Positions 1-12,200 of a stretch of DNA of 64,000 bases are shown one piece after another (the stretch's first letter is position 1; each line of letters begins with the position of its first letter). The notes beneath the pieces are model-generated. The model was not told the origin of the DNA, searched no databases, and worked only from the letters and a program-made list of their open reading frames with translations. Origin of the DNA: Diospyros lotus (Eukaryota; Streptophyta; Magnoliopsida; Ericales; Ebenaceae); assembly GCF_014633365.1 (NCBI RefSeq), contig NC_068340.1, positions 22,981,879 through 23,045,878 on the forward strand, read 5' to 3'. The position numbers and the translations under genes were made by a program.

Positions 1-649
1 TTAAAATGCATTAAATGGCATTAACTATCTTACATGAGGCAGATAAGTAATTGAGCCTTATCTTGAAAGAGCTAGATAAATTTATTCGATGGAAGAGGTC
101 GAATAAATTTATTTTGAAATTGGGAGATAAGAGATCACGTGAGCTCTTTTCCGAAAATAGTCAGATAAGGTTAACAAACACGTTGGAAAAATCAAACATT
201 TGAAATGTTTTCCATATCTGATCTTTTCTCCCTCTTATTTTGATTAACAAACACCCCTAAGGTAATTTTATAACCTAGAAGTAGGTTCATTGTAGAATTT
301 CCATATACAAGACAAGAGGCTATGAAAAGTTTTCACGTCTCCGAATATGAACGAGTGCAGTACAATTTGAATTCAACTATCGTTTGTTCAAAATAGGTAT
401 CCGGAAGTGATTTGCTGAATGGAAAATTGAGTTATGATGCTGATTAGCAGCCAAGAGTCCATATCTGTTTGTATACTTAAAAGAGTCCTTAGCCTCGAAC
501 TGGCATACCAGATGTCTCAACTCAACCACAAGTTGAGTAATATACTGCAAAGGTGTACGACGTTGTTGTTCTTAACCAATCTGTTGTATCATATTTTTTT
601 TGATATATGAGAAAATATGTTTGATAAAAATTTATATGAAAATCTCATA

Positions 650-1390
650 TTTCGAAATAAGTTTTTTATATTTCAAAACATGCATGATTAGTGTTTTGGC
701 GCTAAAGGTAAAATGTTTTAAAAATTCAATTTTTAACATATCATGTTTCGAAACTATGTTTCAATGTTTCGAAACATAGATCTGTAATGTTTCTGTGCAT
801 ATTCGAAATACTCTTTAATATGTTTGAATAATTATATTTCATGCATCATGTTTCGAAACATAGTTTTCATGTTCCGAAACATCAATCTGCCATGTTTCTA
901 AACTTGTATTGAGATGTACATTGAAAAGGTTTCAAATTTTGTTTAATTTATATGATGTATTTCGAAATCTATTTGAAATCTAAGTTTATGTTTCGAAACT
1001 TATTTAGTATATTTCGAAATCTCTGTAAGCAGTATATCCTTGTTCATCATGTTTTAAAATATATTTCTGAAGTATGTTTCGAAACCTACTTTTGATATTT
1101 CGAAACATCTGACTCTATCAGAAGAATTTCAAAAATCTGTTATGACTTTGCATTTTATTTGAAAAGCTATTTTAAAAGTCTATTTTTGAAATTATACTCA
1201 TATCCTGATGTTCAAAATTCAGATATGTTTTAAGTGGAGAATAAAATAAAATCATTTTGTTTTTAAAAAAGATGTCTTCCACTCATTTTGTCTCTTGGTG
1301 CATATCCAATTGTAAATGCTGTATGTTTCGAAATATGTTATGTATATTTCGAAACCTCTATGTAAAAATGTGTTGTTTCGAAACTTACTT
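650..1390. repeat. Array of TTTCGAAA palindromic words
   Basis: The 8-bp palindrome TTTCGAAA occurs about 12 times here, usually followed by CAT, CTT or TAT, and three more times at 2090-2205. Decayed versions (TTCCGAAA, TTTCAAAA, TTTTGAAA) lie between them. Spacing is irregular, from about 20 to 250 bp, so this is not a simple tandem repeat. It occupies the presumed U3 part of the LTR, upstream of the TA-rich TATA-like tract. Confidence 0.75.
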
Positions 1391-1771
1391 TCTTATCTTG
1401 TCTCTGTCGGTTATAATTAACCAAAAGTCTATCCTTTTGATATATATATATATATATATATCAGTTATTTGAAGACAAGAAAACTATCTCTCAAGCATAC
1501 ACAATTTTACATATTTACAAGAGATTTTTTGTTACAAGCACAAGTGAACAAAACTCTTATAATGAACTGTCAAAGAAGTTCTTGTCAATTATTCATTGGT
1601 GTGCATTGTGGTACAAACAGGAGAAGTAAGCCAAAACCAAAGCTCTCATTCCTTCAAGCTTTCCTCACTCCATACCAATAGGTTTGTTATAACTATTTGG
1701 CAAGGTGTTTTAATTACATTCAAATTTTTGGGTTGTAAAAGATAAGTGTTATTTATCTTGTTGTAAGGTTT

Positions 1772-1867
1772 GAGTTGAACCCGTAAAAACTCAGTGTGTA
1801 AGGTTTTAGGGTGAACCGTGAGTTGAACCCGTAAAAACTCAGTGTGTAAGGTTTTAGGGTGAACCGT
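1772..1867 (+). repeat. 48-bp tandem duplication
   Basis: Two adjacent, essentially identical 48-bp units (1772-1819 and 1820-1867) begin GAGTTGAACCCG and end GGTGAACCGT. The near identity suggests a recent duplication inside an otherwise decayed LTR. Confidence 0.9.
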
Positions 1868-3072
1868 GGTAAAACCCTTGGTGTCATTGATCGCTAATAA
1901 AAGTGATTGTGGTTTACAAATCCTTCAAGTGGATAATCTTGAAGGTAATAGAGTAGGCAAGTGCCGAATCACTATAAATCTTGTGTGTACTTGATTTCTT
2001 ATTCTTACTTGTTGTTATCTTTATTCATGTTTTAAAAGAATCATTTTTAAAAATCTAAAAGAATTTCATTATTTATAAATTAATGAGTAATATTTCGAAA
2101 GATACCTTAGTAGGTTTTAAAACATATCTGTTACTAAATTTGATTTTGAAACATATTCATCTATATTTCGAAACATACTTAACAGAAATGTTAGTTTCGA
2201 AATATACTTCCTCAAATTTTGAAATATAATATCTTGCAAGTCAAATTTTTTTTAACTTATTAAAAAATATACCCAAATCCCAATTATCCCTCTTGAAATA
2301 TACTTGCTATTATATAGAACTATTCCTCCTCCTTCACAGCTAATAGCAACGAGTCCAAATCCGATCCGTTCTTGCACGGCTTCGTTCGCTGTTTTCTGTG
2401 TGTGATTGGAATTTTTTATTCAATTTCACTATTAATCCAACTCTTCAATTCTGCAAGTCCTGGAGGTCTTTTAGCTTAGGGCTTTTTTAAAGAGAGCTTT
2501 AATCCATCTTTAGTTAAATTTCTTTAAATTCTTAAGTTATATAGTATTTTAAATAAATAAAGTATTTGAATAAGTTGTGTTTTTAACTTATTAATTAAAA
2601 AAGTCATATATTTGTGAAAAGTCATAAAATGGCTAAAAAGGATTTGTTATTTTTTTGTGGGTATTAACATCAATCTTATAAAACGATTATAGAGAGAAGT
2701 AGAACAAATGATGGAAGGTAAAGAGAGATGATGAGTGTTTACATAAACATGTATGATGTGTGTTTCAAAGCTAACTTACCACTTATCTACCTCTTAGTCA
2801 CAACTTTTTTTTTTTTATACAAATGAAAGTAACTTTTAACACAACAATAAAATTATTCTCAAAGTAAAAAAATTAGAATAATGCTAGATATAACACCCAT
2901 TTTATACATCTTGAACTATATAAGGGGGTATTATGATCAAAATATCTTACGCCTCACATGCGCCTCACGAGGAGTTTTTTTGTCATAATATCTCCTTATA
3001 TAACTTAAGATATATAAAATAGGTATACCAATAGTATTTTACAAAAAAAAAAAAAATTAACCCCTTTTGGTG

Positions 3073-3168
3073 TATATAATAATAGGAGAGATAGTCATGT
3101 ATGTTCACATCTCCACAATCGGCAGCCCATTGGTACAAAATCCAAAAGGCGGTGAGACAAAAACCCTA
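3073..3168 (+). promoter_or_regulatory. Putative DCP5 promoter: TATA-like box and telo-box
   Basis: TATATAAT at 3073-3080 lies 193 bp upstream of the DCP5 start codon. AAACCCTA at 3161-3168 matches the plant telo-box, which is common in promoters and 5' leaders of genes for translation and RNA handling. The transcription start was not determined. Confidence 0.4.
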
Positions 3169-3272
3169 CTCTCTGTCTGCTCGAAAGTCGAAAGGACTCG
3201 GAACAATTTGAATTCCCTCTCTCTACTACTACTACCCTCTCTTAAACATTCGCAGCTCCTGCTGCTGCAACC

Positions 3273-6200
3273 ATGGCGGCGGACAGTTCCAGATCCAGCT
3301 CATCGGCTGATTCGTACATCGGCAGCTTGATCAGCCTGACGTCCAAGAGCGAAATGAGATACGAGGGCGTTCTGTACAACATCAACACCGAAGAATCCAG
3401 TATCGGACTCCGGAACGGTAATTTCTGGTGTCCATCAACCCTTTTAGAAGCTCTGGTGTTTGCTACTGACTTTCTGCTTGAAATTGGGCTTTATTTTTGG
3501 ATAATTTTGATAATTAGTCACCTATTTTGGTAGATACTGAATTTTTGGTTCTTTGGATAGAGAAAAGTTTTAGTAGTACTTACAAATTTGGGGCTAGAAA
3601 TTTGGATAAATACATACTCACACTTACCGCGTAGTTGTCTCTGTTAGGTGCAGTTCCCTTAAGGAAAAATTGGATGTATGCCCTTTTGTTGTTACCATGA
3701 ATTTGTGGTTTTCGATTTAGGCAAATAAAGCGACCTAGGAAGTTGTCTAGGTTTCCCTTTCTTTTCTGGGTTTTATTTTTGTTGAACTGGATTATTTCCG
3801 GTAGTTTCAATTTGTTTATGAAGTGTTCTGGTGGATGCTTTTAGCTTCCTGTTTGGAATTGGGTTTTATTTTCTGTTTTTTTTGAATGATTAATGTTTTG
3901 TTTTGGTTGATTAGTAACTTATGGTGCCTTGGATGGAGAAATATTGTACTTCTACTGTTCTCATCAGACAGACAGGTTTAAATAAGCTGAGCGTGGTCAT
4001 GCTTGGGCTCATCTTATTTACATTTTAAGGTGTGCTTAACTCCTTTATGAACCAATCCCTATAAAGGTTGTTCATGCTCTGTTAACTAACATATTTGGTG
4101 TTCCAACTCGACTCGTGTAACTTTCTTGAGCACAGGTCGAGCTTGTTAATGATCTTGTCATAAAAAAATCCATCTGTCAATAAACTTGTTTATGAACAAT
4201 AAACAAACTTATTCGTGAGCCAAAAAAAGAAAAAAAAAGACAATCATGGGCAATAAATGAGCTTGTTCACAAGTAAATAGATTTATATATATAGCTTTTA
4301 AATGAACAATAATTAGTTAAATCATAAATGAGCTCACATATAAACAAGCTTGTGCATGAACATAATAAGTTGAACAAACTTATGTTTGAGCTCGGCTCAT
4401 TTATATAACAACTTAACAAGCTTTAAAATCTTGTTCAAATTGGTTTAAGTAACAAATAAGCGAACATAAATGAACCAAGATTAAGCTCAAACATAAGTTT
4501 GTTTATCTTGATTATGTTCATGAACAAGCTTATTTAACATTTATATGCAAGTTCATTCATAATTTAGCTAAAGCTCATTTTTTGTTTGTTTAAAAGGGGT
4601 ATATATATATAATTTTACTTATGGATAAGCTCATTTATTGCTCATGATTGTCTTTTTTGCTTGTGGATAAGTTCATTTATTGTTTGTAAACAAGTTTATT
4701 AACGGGTTTTTTTTTTTTTTTTTAATAGACAAGTTCATTAACAAGCTCGAACTGAGTTCATTTAAATTAAGACGAGCCAAGCCGATGCACCATAATATGT
4801 CAATCAATGAAGCTTGAGCAACCTTTATGGGGCTCAATTTATAAAAGAGCTGAGCTTGAATGCCTTACAATTTAAACAAGTTGAGCTTGATCATGGCTAG
4901 GCTTGGCTCGACTTGGCGCATTTACACTCCTAAATGTGAGTTTGATAAAAATACAAGTGTGGATGATATTATAGTGAAAGTTAAAGATTAAATCATCTTA
5001 AGAAAATATCAGTTTAGATAATTTGGATTAATCAACTAACAAGATGATGAGATTACTGAGGATGTTACCCATAAAATTAAGGCATGAAAATTAAAATGGA
5101 AAAATTTGTCCGTTGTTTTATGTGATAGTAACATTCCGTTAAAAATTTTTATATGACAAGTGTAAGACTGGCTTTGTTGTAAGAAATAGAATGTTGGACA
5201 ATAAAGCACCAATATGTGCAATATAAACGATTAATGAAGATGAGGGTGTTATGATGGATTTGTGGTCATGCAAGAAAAGAAAAAAATAAAAATGAGGTTA
5301 TTCACGATAAGGTTAGAGTGGCTCTTGTTGAAATAACATGTGAGACACAATTTAGATAGTTTAGTTATATGAGAAGAAGACTAGTAGAGACCCTTGTGAT
5401 GATAGTAGACATAATGTAACAAGTCTTTTGCAAAAGAGGTAGGTGAAGACCAAGAAAAATGTGGTGGGTCACTCTTAGGTATGATATGTTATAAGGTCCT
5501 TTCAGAAGATAAGACCATGGATAAAAAATGAGTGGCGAGCTGGAATTCATATACCCAACCCTGCATAGTGGGATCACAGCTTGACATGTTGTTCATGGTG
5601 TAGCAAGCAACATTCGAAAATTCCTATTGATGTCACTAGGATGCACTAGGACTTTTCCTCAAACCCTCGAGAACTAGAGTCACCATTTTCTCACCTTTAG
5701 TTGTTGGACTTTTTCTCTAGTTGTTTGAGCTATTACTTGGTTGCATGTCATGTAGCGACTAGTTTTTTTTCCAGAATTTTTCCAATATGGTTTTATAGTG
5801 CCAATATTAATGCCCTAAGACATTTAAAAAATAATTTTTCTTAGGCAATATTCAATAATATGCAAAGAATACAATTTTCAAAAATGAGTTCTCAAATCAT
5901 GGTAAAAATATTTTTTTTACAATATTTGATAGGTAAGAAATCTCTTGGCCATGCCAAAATAAATTTGAGAATTGTGGTATCACATGGTACGAATGTCTTT
6001 AAAAGCAATTACTCATTATAACATTTTTAGAGAACATATTAATAAGGCAAACCTAGTTACTTAGAATGCAAATAATGACAATCTATATGACTATATAAAC
6101 CCTGCGATTTCTAACCTGTTCCACATTAATAAGTGACATATTAACAAAAATCTATTGTAAAGCTAAAATTTGCTAAAATTGAATCTAAAATAAAACTTAC

Positions 6201-9200
6201 ATGTCAAACCCCTAGCTTGTCAATTTTAGATGCTTAGCACCTCATCTTAAAACTCTTTTCCCCCATTAAGTATCAATGCTAGTGTCTTGGATTTTTCCCT
6301 TTTTCTTCTTTTTTTGTTGTTTGTCCTCCTCTACTTCATTTTTTCCCCATGATCTTCTTATTCTTTCTCGTCCTCCTTCTTCCCATGATCTTCTTATTCG
6401 TTCTTGTCTTCCTCCTTTCTCTAGCCCCAGCTTCCTTGGGTCATAGGCCAAGCAAGCTTGGCTATCTGTCAACCTTATGTGGCCATCTGGCTTTAGGCTT
6501 GTATCAGGATGAGAGCCACCACACATGCTCTTCATCTTCTCGCCTGTGTGGGTCATTCTCCTTTTTCTCCTCTATTCATTGCTTCTATTCTCTCTTCCCT
6601 CTCACTCACTTTCATACTCCTCAGTTGTTGCTCCCTTCGGCCTCTCTCTCTCTCTCTCAGCTGCTAGGAGCATTGGCTCTGTCTTTGCCCTTGCCAGGAG
6701 CTGCTCCCTTGTTCTGTCTCTCTCTCCTTTCTTCCTTTTTATATTTTTTTCAACCAATCAATGTGCAGACTTTTACCTTTAATATAATTTTCTTTTCTTT
6801 TTTTTCAACAGAGCTACATAAGCACATCAAGAAAATGACAATTTACCTTACCTCTCATTATCAGGCCATTGACTTTGGGCAACTTATGTAATGGGAGGTA
6901 GTGCAAGTTTAAGTCTACTGCATTTCTGTACTACTGTCTTTGTCATTATTAGAGACAAGGTAGAGGTAGATTTTATATTCACTATGTGTCTTCCATTCCG
7001 GCCTAGGACATTGAGCACTGAAAACCATTTAAGTGCAATCAGTTTTGGCTTTGCTAGGTTGAGATCATAGGAGTTAAAAAATTTCTGATAACCAAATCTG
7101 ATGTTACCTTATTAAGAGTGAGATTAGAGCACAGCATAAAACATCAGAAACTTGAGTTAAGAACCTGCAGGGCTGGAAATAGTTTTGTTGAAACAATTAG
7201 AAGAATTGCTATTAGCAAACAACAGCTATTAAAAGAAAGCAAACAACTTTTTAATATAATATCAAATAAATAGAATGTTTAAACAAGGTTACTTATATTT
7301 GAATTTCCTTTAATCCTTTAATAAACTCATAGTATACAATATTTTGTTTGCAAAGCAAGGGTAAGGCTGTGTAAAAAGACAATCCTCACAAAGCAGGGAG
7401 TCTAATGCACGGGGGATGCCCTTTGGCCACATTCTCATACAAGCGAGTGACATGAATATGCATATAAGGAAAAAATGAGAGTTCTATTTTTGGACTTACT
7501 GAAAATAGGGAATTCGAAGGATATCTTCTTTAGAGAGTGAATGTATTAGAAGGTTTGTATTTATATAATAAAACATACTTTGCTGACATTATATTTCTTC
7601 AATTTAAAAAATGCGACCTAATGAGTATTAATATCATTTTCTGTATCTTGAAATTGCTTGCATTTTTCCCCTTTACTTTTGGCAGAGATTTGACAAGACA
7701 TACTGTTTTGTGTAAAGAAAAATTAATATTTCATTTGGGTTCTTTTGATTTTGAAGTAGGATGCCCAAAAGGTTTTCAAAAACTTAATATATTTTTTGTG
7801 CCCCTGAGCTTTAGAAGTAGTATGTTTGAGACGTTTTCTAATTGCTGTCATTAATTATAGCTGTCATTACTAGATTTTAGTATTAATGGCCCCTGATTAT
7901 AGCCATCATTGCAAGTGATTTTCTGATTTTTGTGTGGTGGGATTAAAAAGGGGGGAAAACTCATTTGCTCCTCCCATTTTTATATATAGTGATAAATAAT
8001 AGGTTGTGAAAAATAGTGCATGTTGGTTAAATTTAAAAAGATGTTTTAGCTTGGTTTATGAACTTGTTAAAGGAATCTTTGGTGTTGATTGCTCTAGTGC
8101 CATCTGCGTTAGTTTTTATATTAATTTTTTATGCTGATATGTGTCATGACAGTGAGATCATTTGGAACGGAAGGAAGGAAAAAGGATGGTCCACAAGTTC
8201 CCTCCAGCGACAAAGTGTACGAGTATATTCTGTTCCGCGGAAGTGATATTAAGGTAGGTTGACATTAGCCTTGTGCCTTTTCAATTTATCTTGCATTCTG
8301 TATTTTTATTGCAACCCGATGTCGTAGGTTCAAATATAAATTGAATTAGACTGAAAAAGCTTCATTAACTTGAACAGCAATATAAATTTGACCTCCTGCT
8401 GATTAAAGAAAGGAGAAGGTTAATCAAAAAGAGGTTAATTAATCAAAGGTCCAACTGATCACCATGTCTGTATTGTAAATATGCAGTTATGAATATTCCG
8501 TCCAAAGTAATAGGAATTATGATAAAATTTTTGAAGTTGTACATCAGTTCAATTATCCTATTACAAAATAATAGAATAGGATTATAAAATTTCTTATGTT
8601 GTAAATGGTATATAATTATCCCGTTTTGCTAATCTTGAAAACTATGGCCCCTCATGCTAACTGCAGCACCAGCTATTATCATACTTGTGTGTGATTGCTA
8701 CATCCTTATGCATATTTATGAACAGTATGGTTACTATTCCGTGGCCATCTCCCAGTGATATTATGCTTATTCTACTAATCACAAACCATCAAGAGCACTG
8801 TTGGGATGTCAAATATCCCTTGAAAGTCAACCTTTCATGATGAAGAGGTTTGAAATTTTTTATCATGATACATGTCCCTATATGGTTTTTTCCATTTGAA
8901 AATTGCAAGGTAATAAAGAAAAACATATTGGATGAGCTATATGAATGTATAGCTTACGTTCATGAATGAAAGGCTTGGGCTGAATGTGGGTTGATTCTAT
9001 TTACACCTAACAATTTGAAGCAAAAACCTCTGATTATTTTATTTTATTCAAGTTACGAAAATGGCCACTTTACAAAGCAAGGGTAATGCTGCATATTGTG
9101 ACGACCCTTCCCCAACCTTCACAAAGTAGGGAGCATCATGCACTAGGGACCCCTTTATATGTCAAACCAATCAAGACTCTGAAACACTAGTTGCATCACC

Positions 9201-12200
9201 ACAGTTTCATATTGCATCATTATGTTGGCCTTCTTCTTACAGATGCTATTCTGGCAGATTGGTGAATTGTAATATTTGTACGAGTCCCACCGAGGCTATT
9301 CAGGGGATTTAGGGCTTGTTTGGTAGAACTTCCATTTTCAGTTTTCTTTTTTTATTTTCAAAATATTTGTAAATGAAATAAAAAATGGTATGCTGTTAAC
9401 CTATTCTCATTTTCAAAGAAAATTTTCTGGATTGCTTTGTTTCCTTCATTTTGCCGTCTTTCCCCATCCCCATCTTCTTCTTTTGCCCTCAGAGTTGGGT
9501 TTGTTTGTTGGATCTCTATGATTCTATGTGTGTTCCCCAAATGATCCATCTGCTACTTGCACCTACTCATGTTTTCTTCCTGTTAATCGTGGAGCTCATA
9601 TTTATTCTCAGTGTGTTCTGGTCTAATACTGCTAGCATGTTTACCAAAATGGGCAAGAGAGGAGCTTGCCATAATATACAGTTTTTGTTCTTTTTGCAGG
9701 TATTTGATAACTAACTTTAAAATACTTACAGTACCTAAGAGAAAACTAAGGGGCTTTATTGTTGATGATACTCTTAATGATTTCATTTCTTGCTTATCTC
9801 TAACCTGAGTTTCTATTGTTGGGTCCACTGAAGTTCATGGGATCTTTGGGTTAAAATCTTGTGGACTAGGGAGTTCAGAGTCTTTCTCTTTGTACACGCA
9901 CATCTCCTAGCTGCTGCTCGTATTATCCACACCCTGAAACTTTCTTTGCAATTTTTGCAGGATTTGCAGGTTAAATCTTCTCCACCTGTTCAAACTTCAA
10001 CACCCATAAACAGTGATCCTGCCATTATTCAGGTGATAAGCAGGAAATGTGTTTTACATGTGATATGTTAAAATCCTGAATAAAAACGGTGATTAATGTC
10101 TTAAACAGTAACTTTGGCTCTGAATCTTCTGAATTTGTATGCAGTCTCACTATCCTCGACCTGCTTCTACATCTTCAACCTTGCCTTCTACTATTACTGG
10201 GTCTCCTGATCTAAGTGCCCATACTGCACAGCTGGGACATCCAGGGTCAAGTTACCAAGGTGGCTTGCCTTTGTTACCTGGAGGGAGTTTAGGGTCATGG
10301 GGTCCTTCTCACCCTCCTCCAAGTGCTAATGGCGGTGGATTAGCTATGCCAATGTATTGGCAAGGATTTTATGGCCCCCCAAATGGGCTTCCTCCATTGC
10401 ATCAGCAATCTCTGCTTCGTCCGCCACCTGGGCTATCAATGCCTCCTTCCATGCAGCAGCCAATGCAGTATCCTGGGTTTAATACCCCTCTTCCATCTGG
10501 AGCATCTAACTTACCTGGTTCAAACTTGCCGGATTATCCTTCTTCTCTAGCCCCTGCTACTGCCAGTCCCCTTAATTTGGGATCTACCTCTTTGCCGGCT
10601 TCAACTTTGCCATCAACACTAGTTACACCACCTCTGGCACCATCTGCTACACTAGCACCTGAATCATTGCCTAGTCTGATCCCAAACAAAGCTTCTAATG
10701 CTACATTGCCTGCATCAATGCCAAGTGCCAATTTTCCTACTCTTTCTCCCTTGGCTATCTCAAGTCCAGATGCAAATGCTGTTGTACCTCCAGCATATAA
10801 CAGACCTAGTGCATTTTCAGGTCCAAGTCTGCTATATCAGAGCACTCCTCAGTCCTTTTCTTCTATTGTTGGGCCATCCAGTTCAAGCCAGGCAGACATT
10901 CCACCACCTGTGCTTGTAACCCCAGGTCAGTTGGTGCAGACTGGAACAGCTGCTGTTTCTACATCTCAGTCTTCACAAACAGCTCATAAAGATGTGGAGG
11001 TTGTTCAAGTATCATCATCATGGTCGGAAGCATCTGTAGCAGTTGCTGCAACTGAAGCCCAACCACCAATATTGCCACTACCAGAAGGTCCACAACCATT
11101 GCATGCTGGCCGAAAGGTGATCCTATGGGGATATTCATTACACTCCCCCGCCACCCTCCCCTCCTTTCTCTCTCATTTTTTTTTTCTACTCTCTTACTTC
11201 CAAGTGGTTAGACTTTTCAATTACAACAATAAAATTTCAAGCCATAATCCTATTATGTGGGATCAAGTTCTTGTGTTTGCTGTGTTTATGCCTGAATATA
11301 TATCTGCCAAAACATTGTTGTAGTCGAACCGTTTTTTAATTTCTTGCTTTTATTAATGATCACATACCTGTCAATTTGATACTTAGCGTAACTAATGAAG
11401 ATGATGGCTCTTACATGACATTTCTCTTTCTCTTTTTTCTTTAGCTGAATGGAGCTTTTCAAAGTCATCACAACTACAGAGGGCGTGAAAGGGGAAGAGG
11501 AGCTGGGGTAATGTGTTGTTTTTACTTCAAATTGAAGGACTCCCCCCCCCCCCTCTCCTTTTAGACAAGTTGAATTTCCTTTCATGACTTTCTTAACTTA
11601 GAATGTCTTTTGTTCTAAAAAAAATGTAGATATAATAAATTAACTTTAAGGTGGACGATTCTTTGAAGTAAATTTACATTATATCTGTGTCACACCACCA
11701 ATATTATTATCAGACTTTGTTTCTTATAATTTTTTTAATTTTTCTCATTATATTACACTTGACTGTGTGCATGGTTAAATTTTAGTGGTTCTCCTAGAGG
11801 TTGCTCACTCCCAAGTATACGTTGTTTTTCTTAGTAATTATGGCTATGTCAGATGTTTATTAAATGAAGAAATGATTACTTGTCTGTGTGTTTCTGAAAT
11901 TATGAATTCTGGGATTGTGCTTGTATCTTTTGTAAGAGAGGAACAGAAAGGCTTATTTTTTTTGGGTGGTGGTGGGGTTGCAACCAGATGCAGGAAAGGG
12001 TAGGTAGATGTTTCAACGCTGTATCTGCCAATAAGAGATTAAGGTAAGCTATTAGATGGGCAAACAACAAATTTTTGGGCTCACCATCAATGTAGTGAGT
12101 GGGGACCTTCGAACTGATGATTGGGTGTGCCCATATATCTGTTTGGCATGCATTTTTATGAGAAAACTTACAAAAAGCACCAAGAGGTGCCACTATGTGC

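Larger units (their letters stand above)
580..2306 (+). mobile_element. Decayed SIRE/Maximus-like Copia LTR (probable solo LTR)
   Basis: No coding capacity is seen. The assignment rests on modules shared with the LTR at 53.3-55.1 kb, which sits beside a Copia gag and primer-binding site. Shared modules are a 'CCGAATCACTATAAATCT-TGTG' type segment near 1963-1988 and a terminal pyrimidine-rich segment resembling AATTCACCCCCCTCTT near 2280. A (TA)n TATA-like tract lies at 1440-1461. Upstream of it is an array of TTTCGAAA words (650-1390). A 48-bp direct repeat (1772-1819 and 1820-1867) lies in the downstream part. Neither a primer-binding site nor an internal domain follows, so it looks like a solo LTR or a truncated copy. 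The left boundary is uncertain and no target duplication was found. Confidence 0.5.

Noticed and set aside
6266..6891. Overlapping open frames of 85-180 codons on both strands
   Set aside because: Low-complexity CT/TC-rich sequence inside DCP5 intron 1; translations are Leu/Ser/Phe runs with no domain.
11140..11323. Extension of DCP5 exon 4 into the following sequence as an alternative C-terminus
   Set aside because: The reading frame stays open for about 70 codons past 11116, but a GTGATC donor and the next exon (11445-11507) restore the conserved FDF/TFG boxes, so this is taken as intron.
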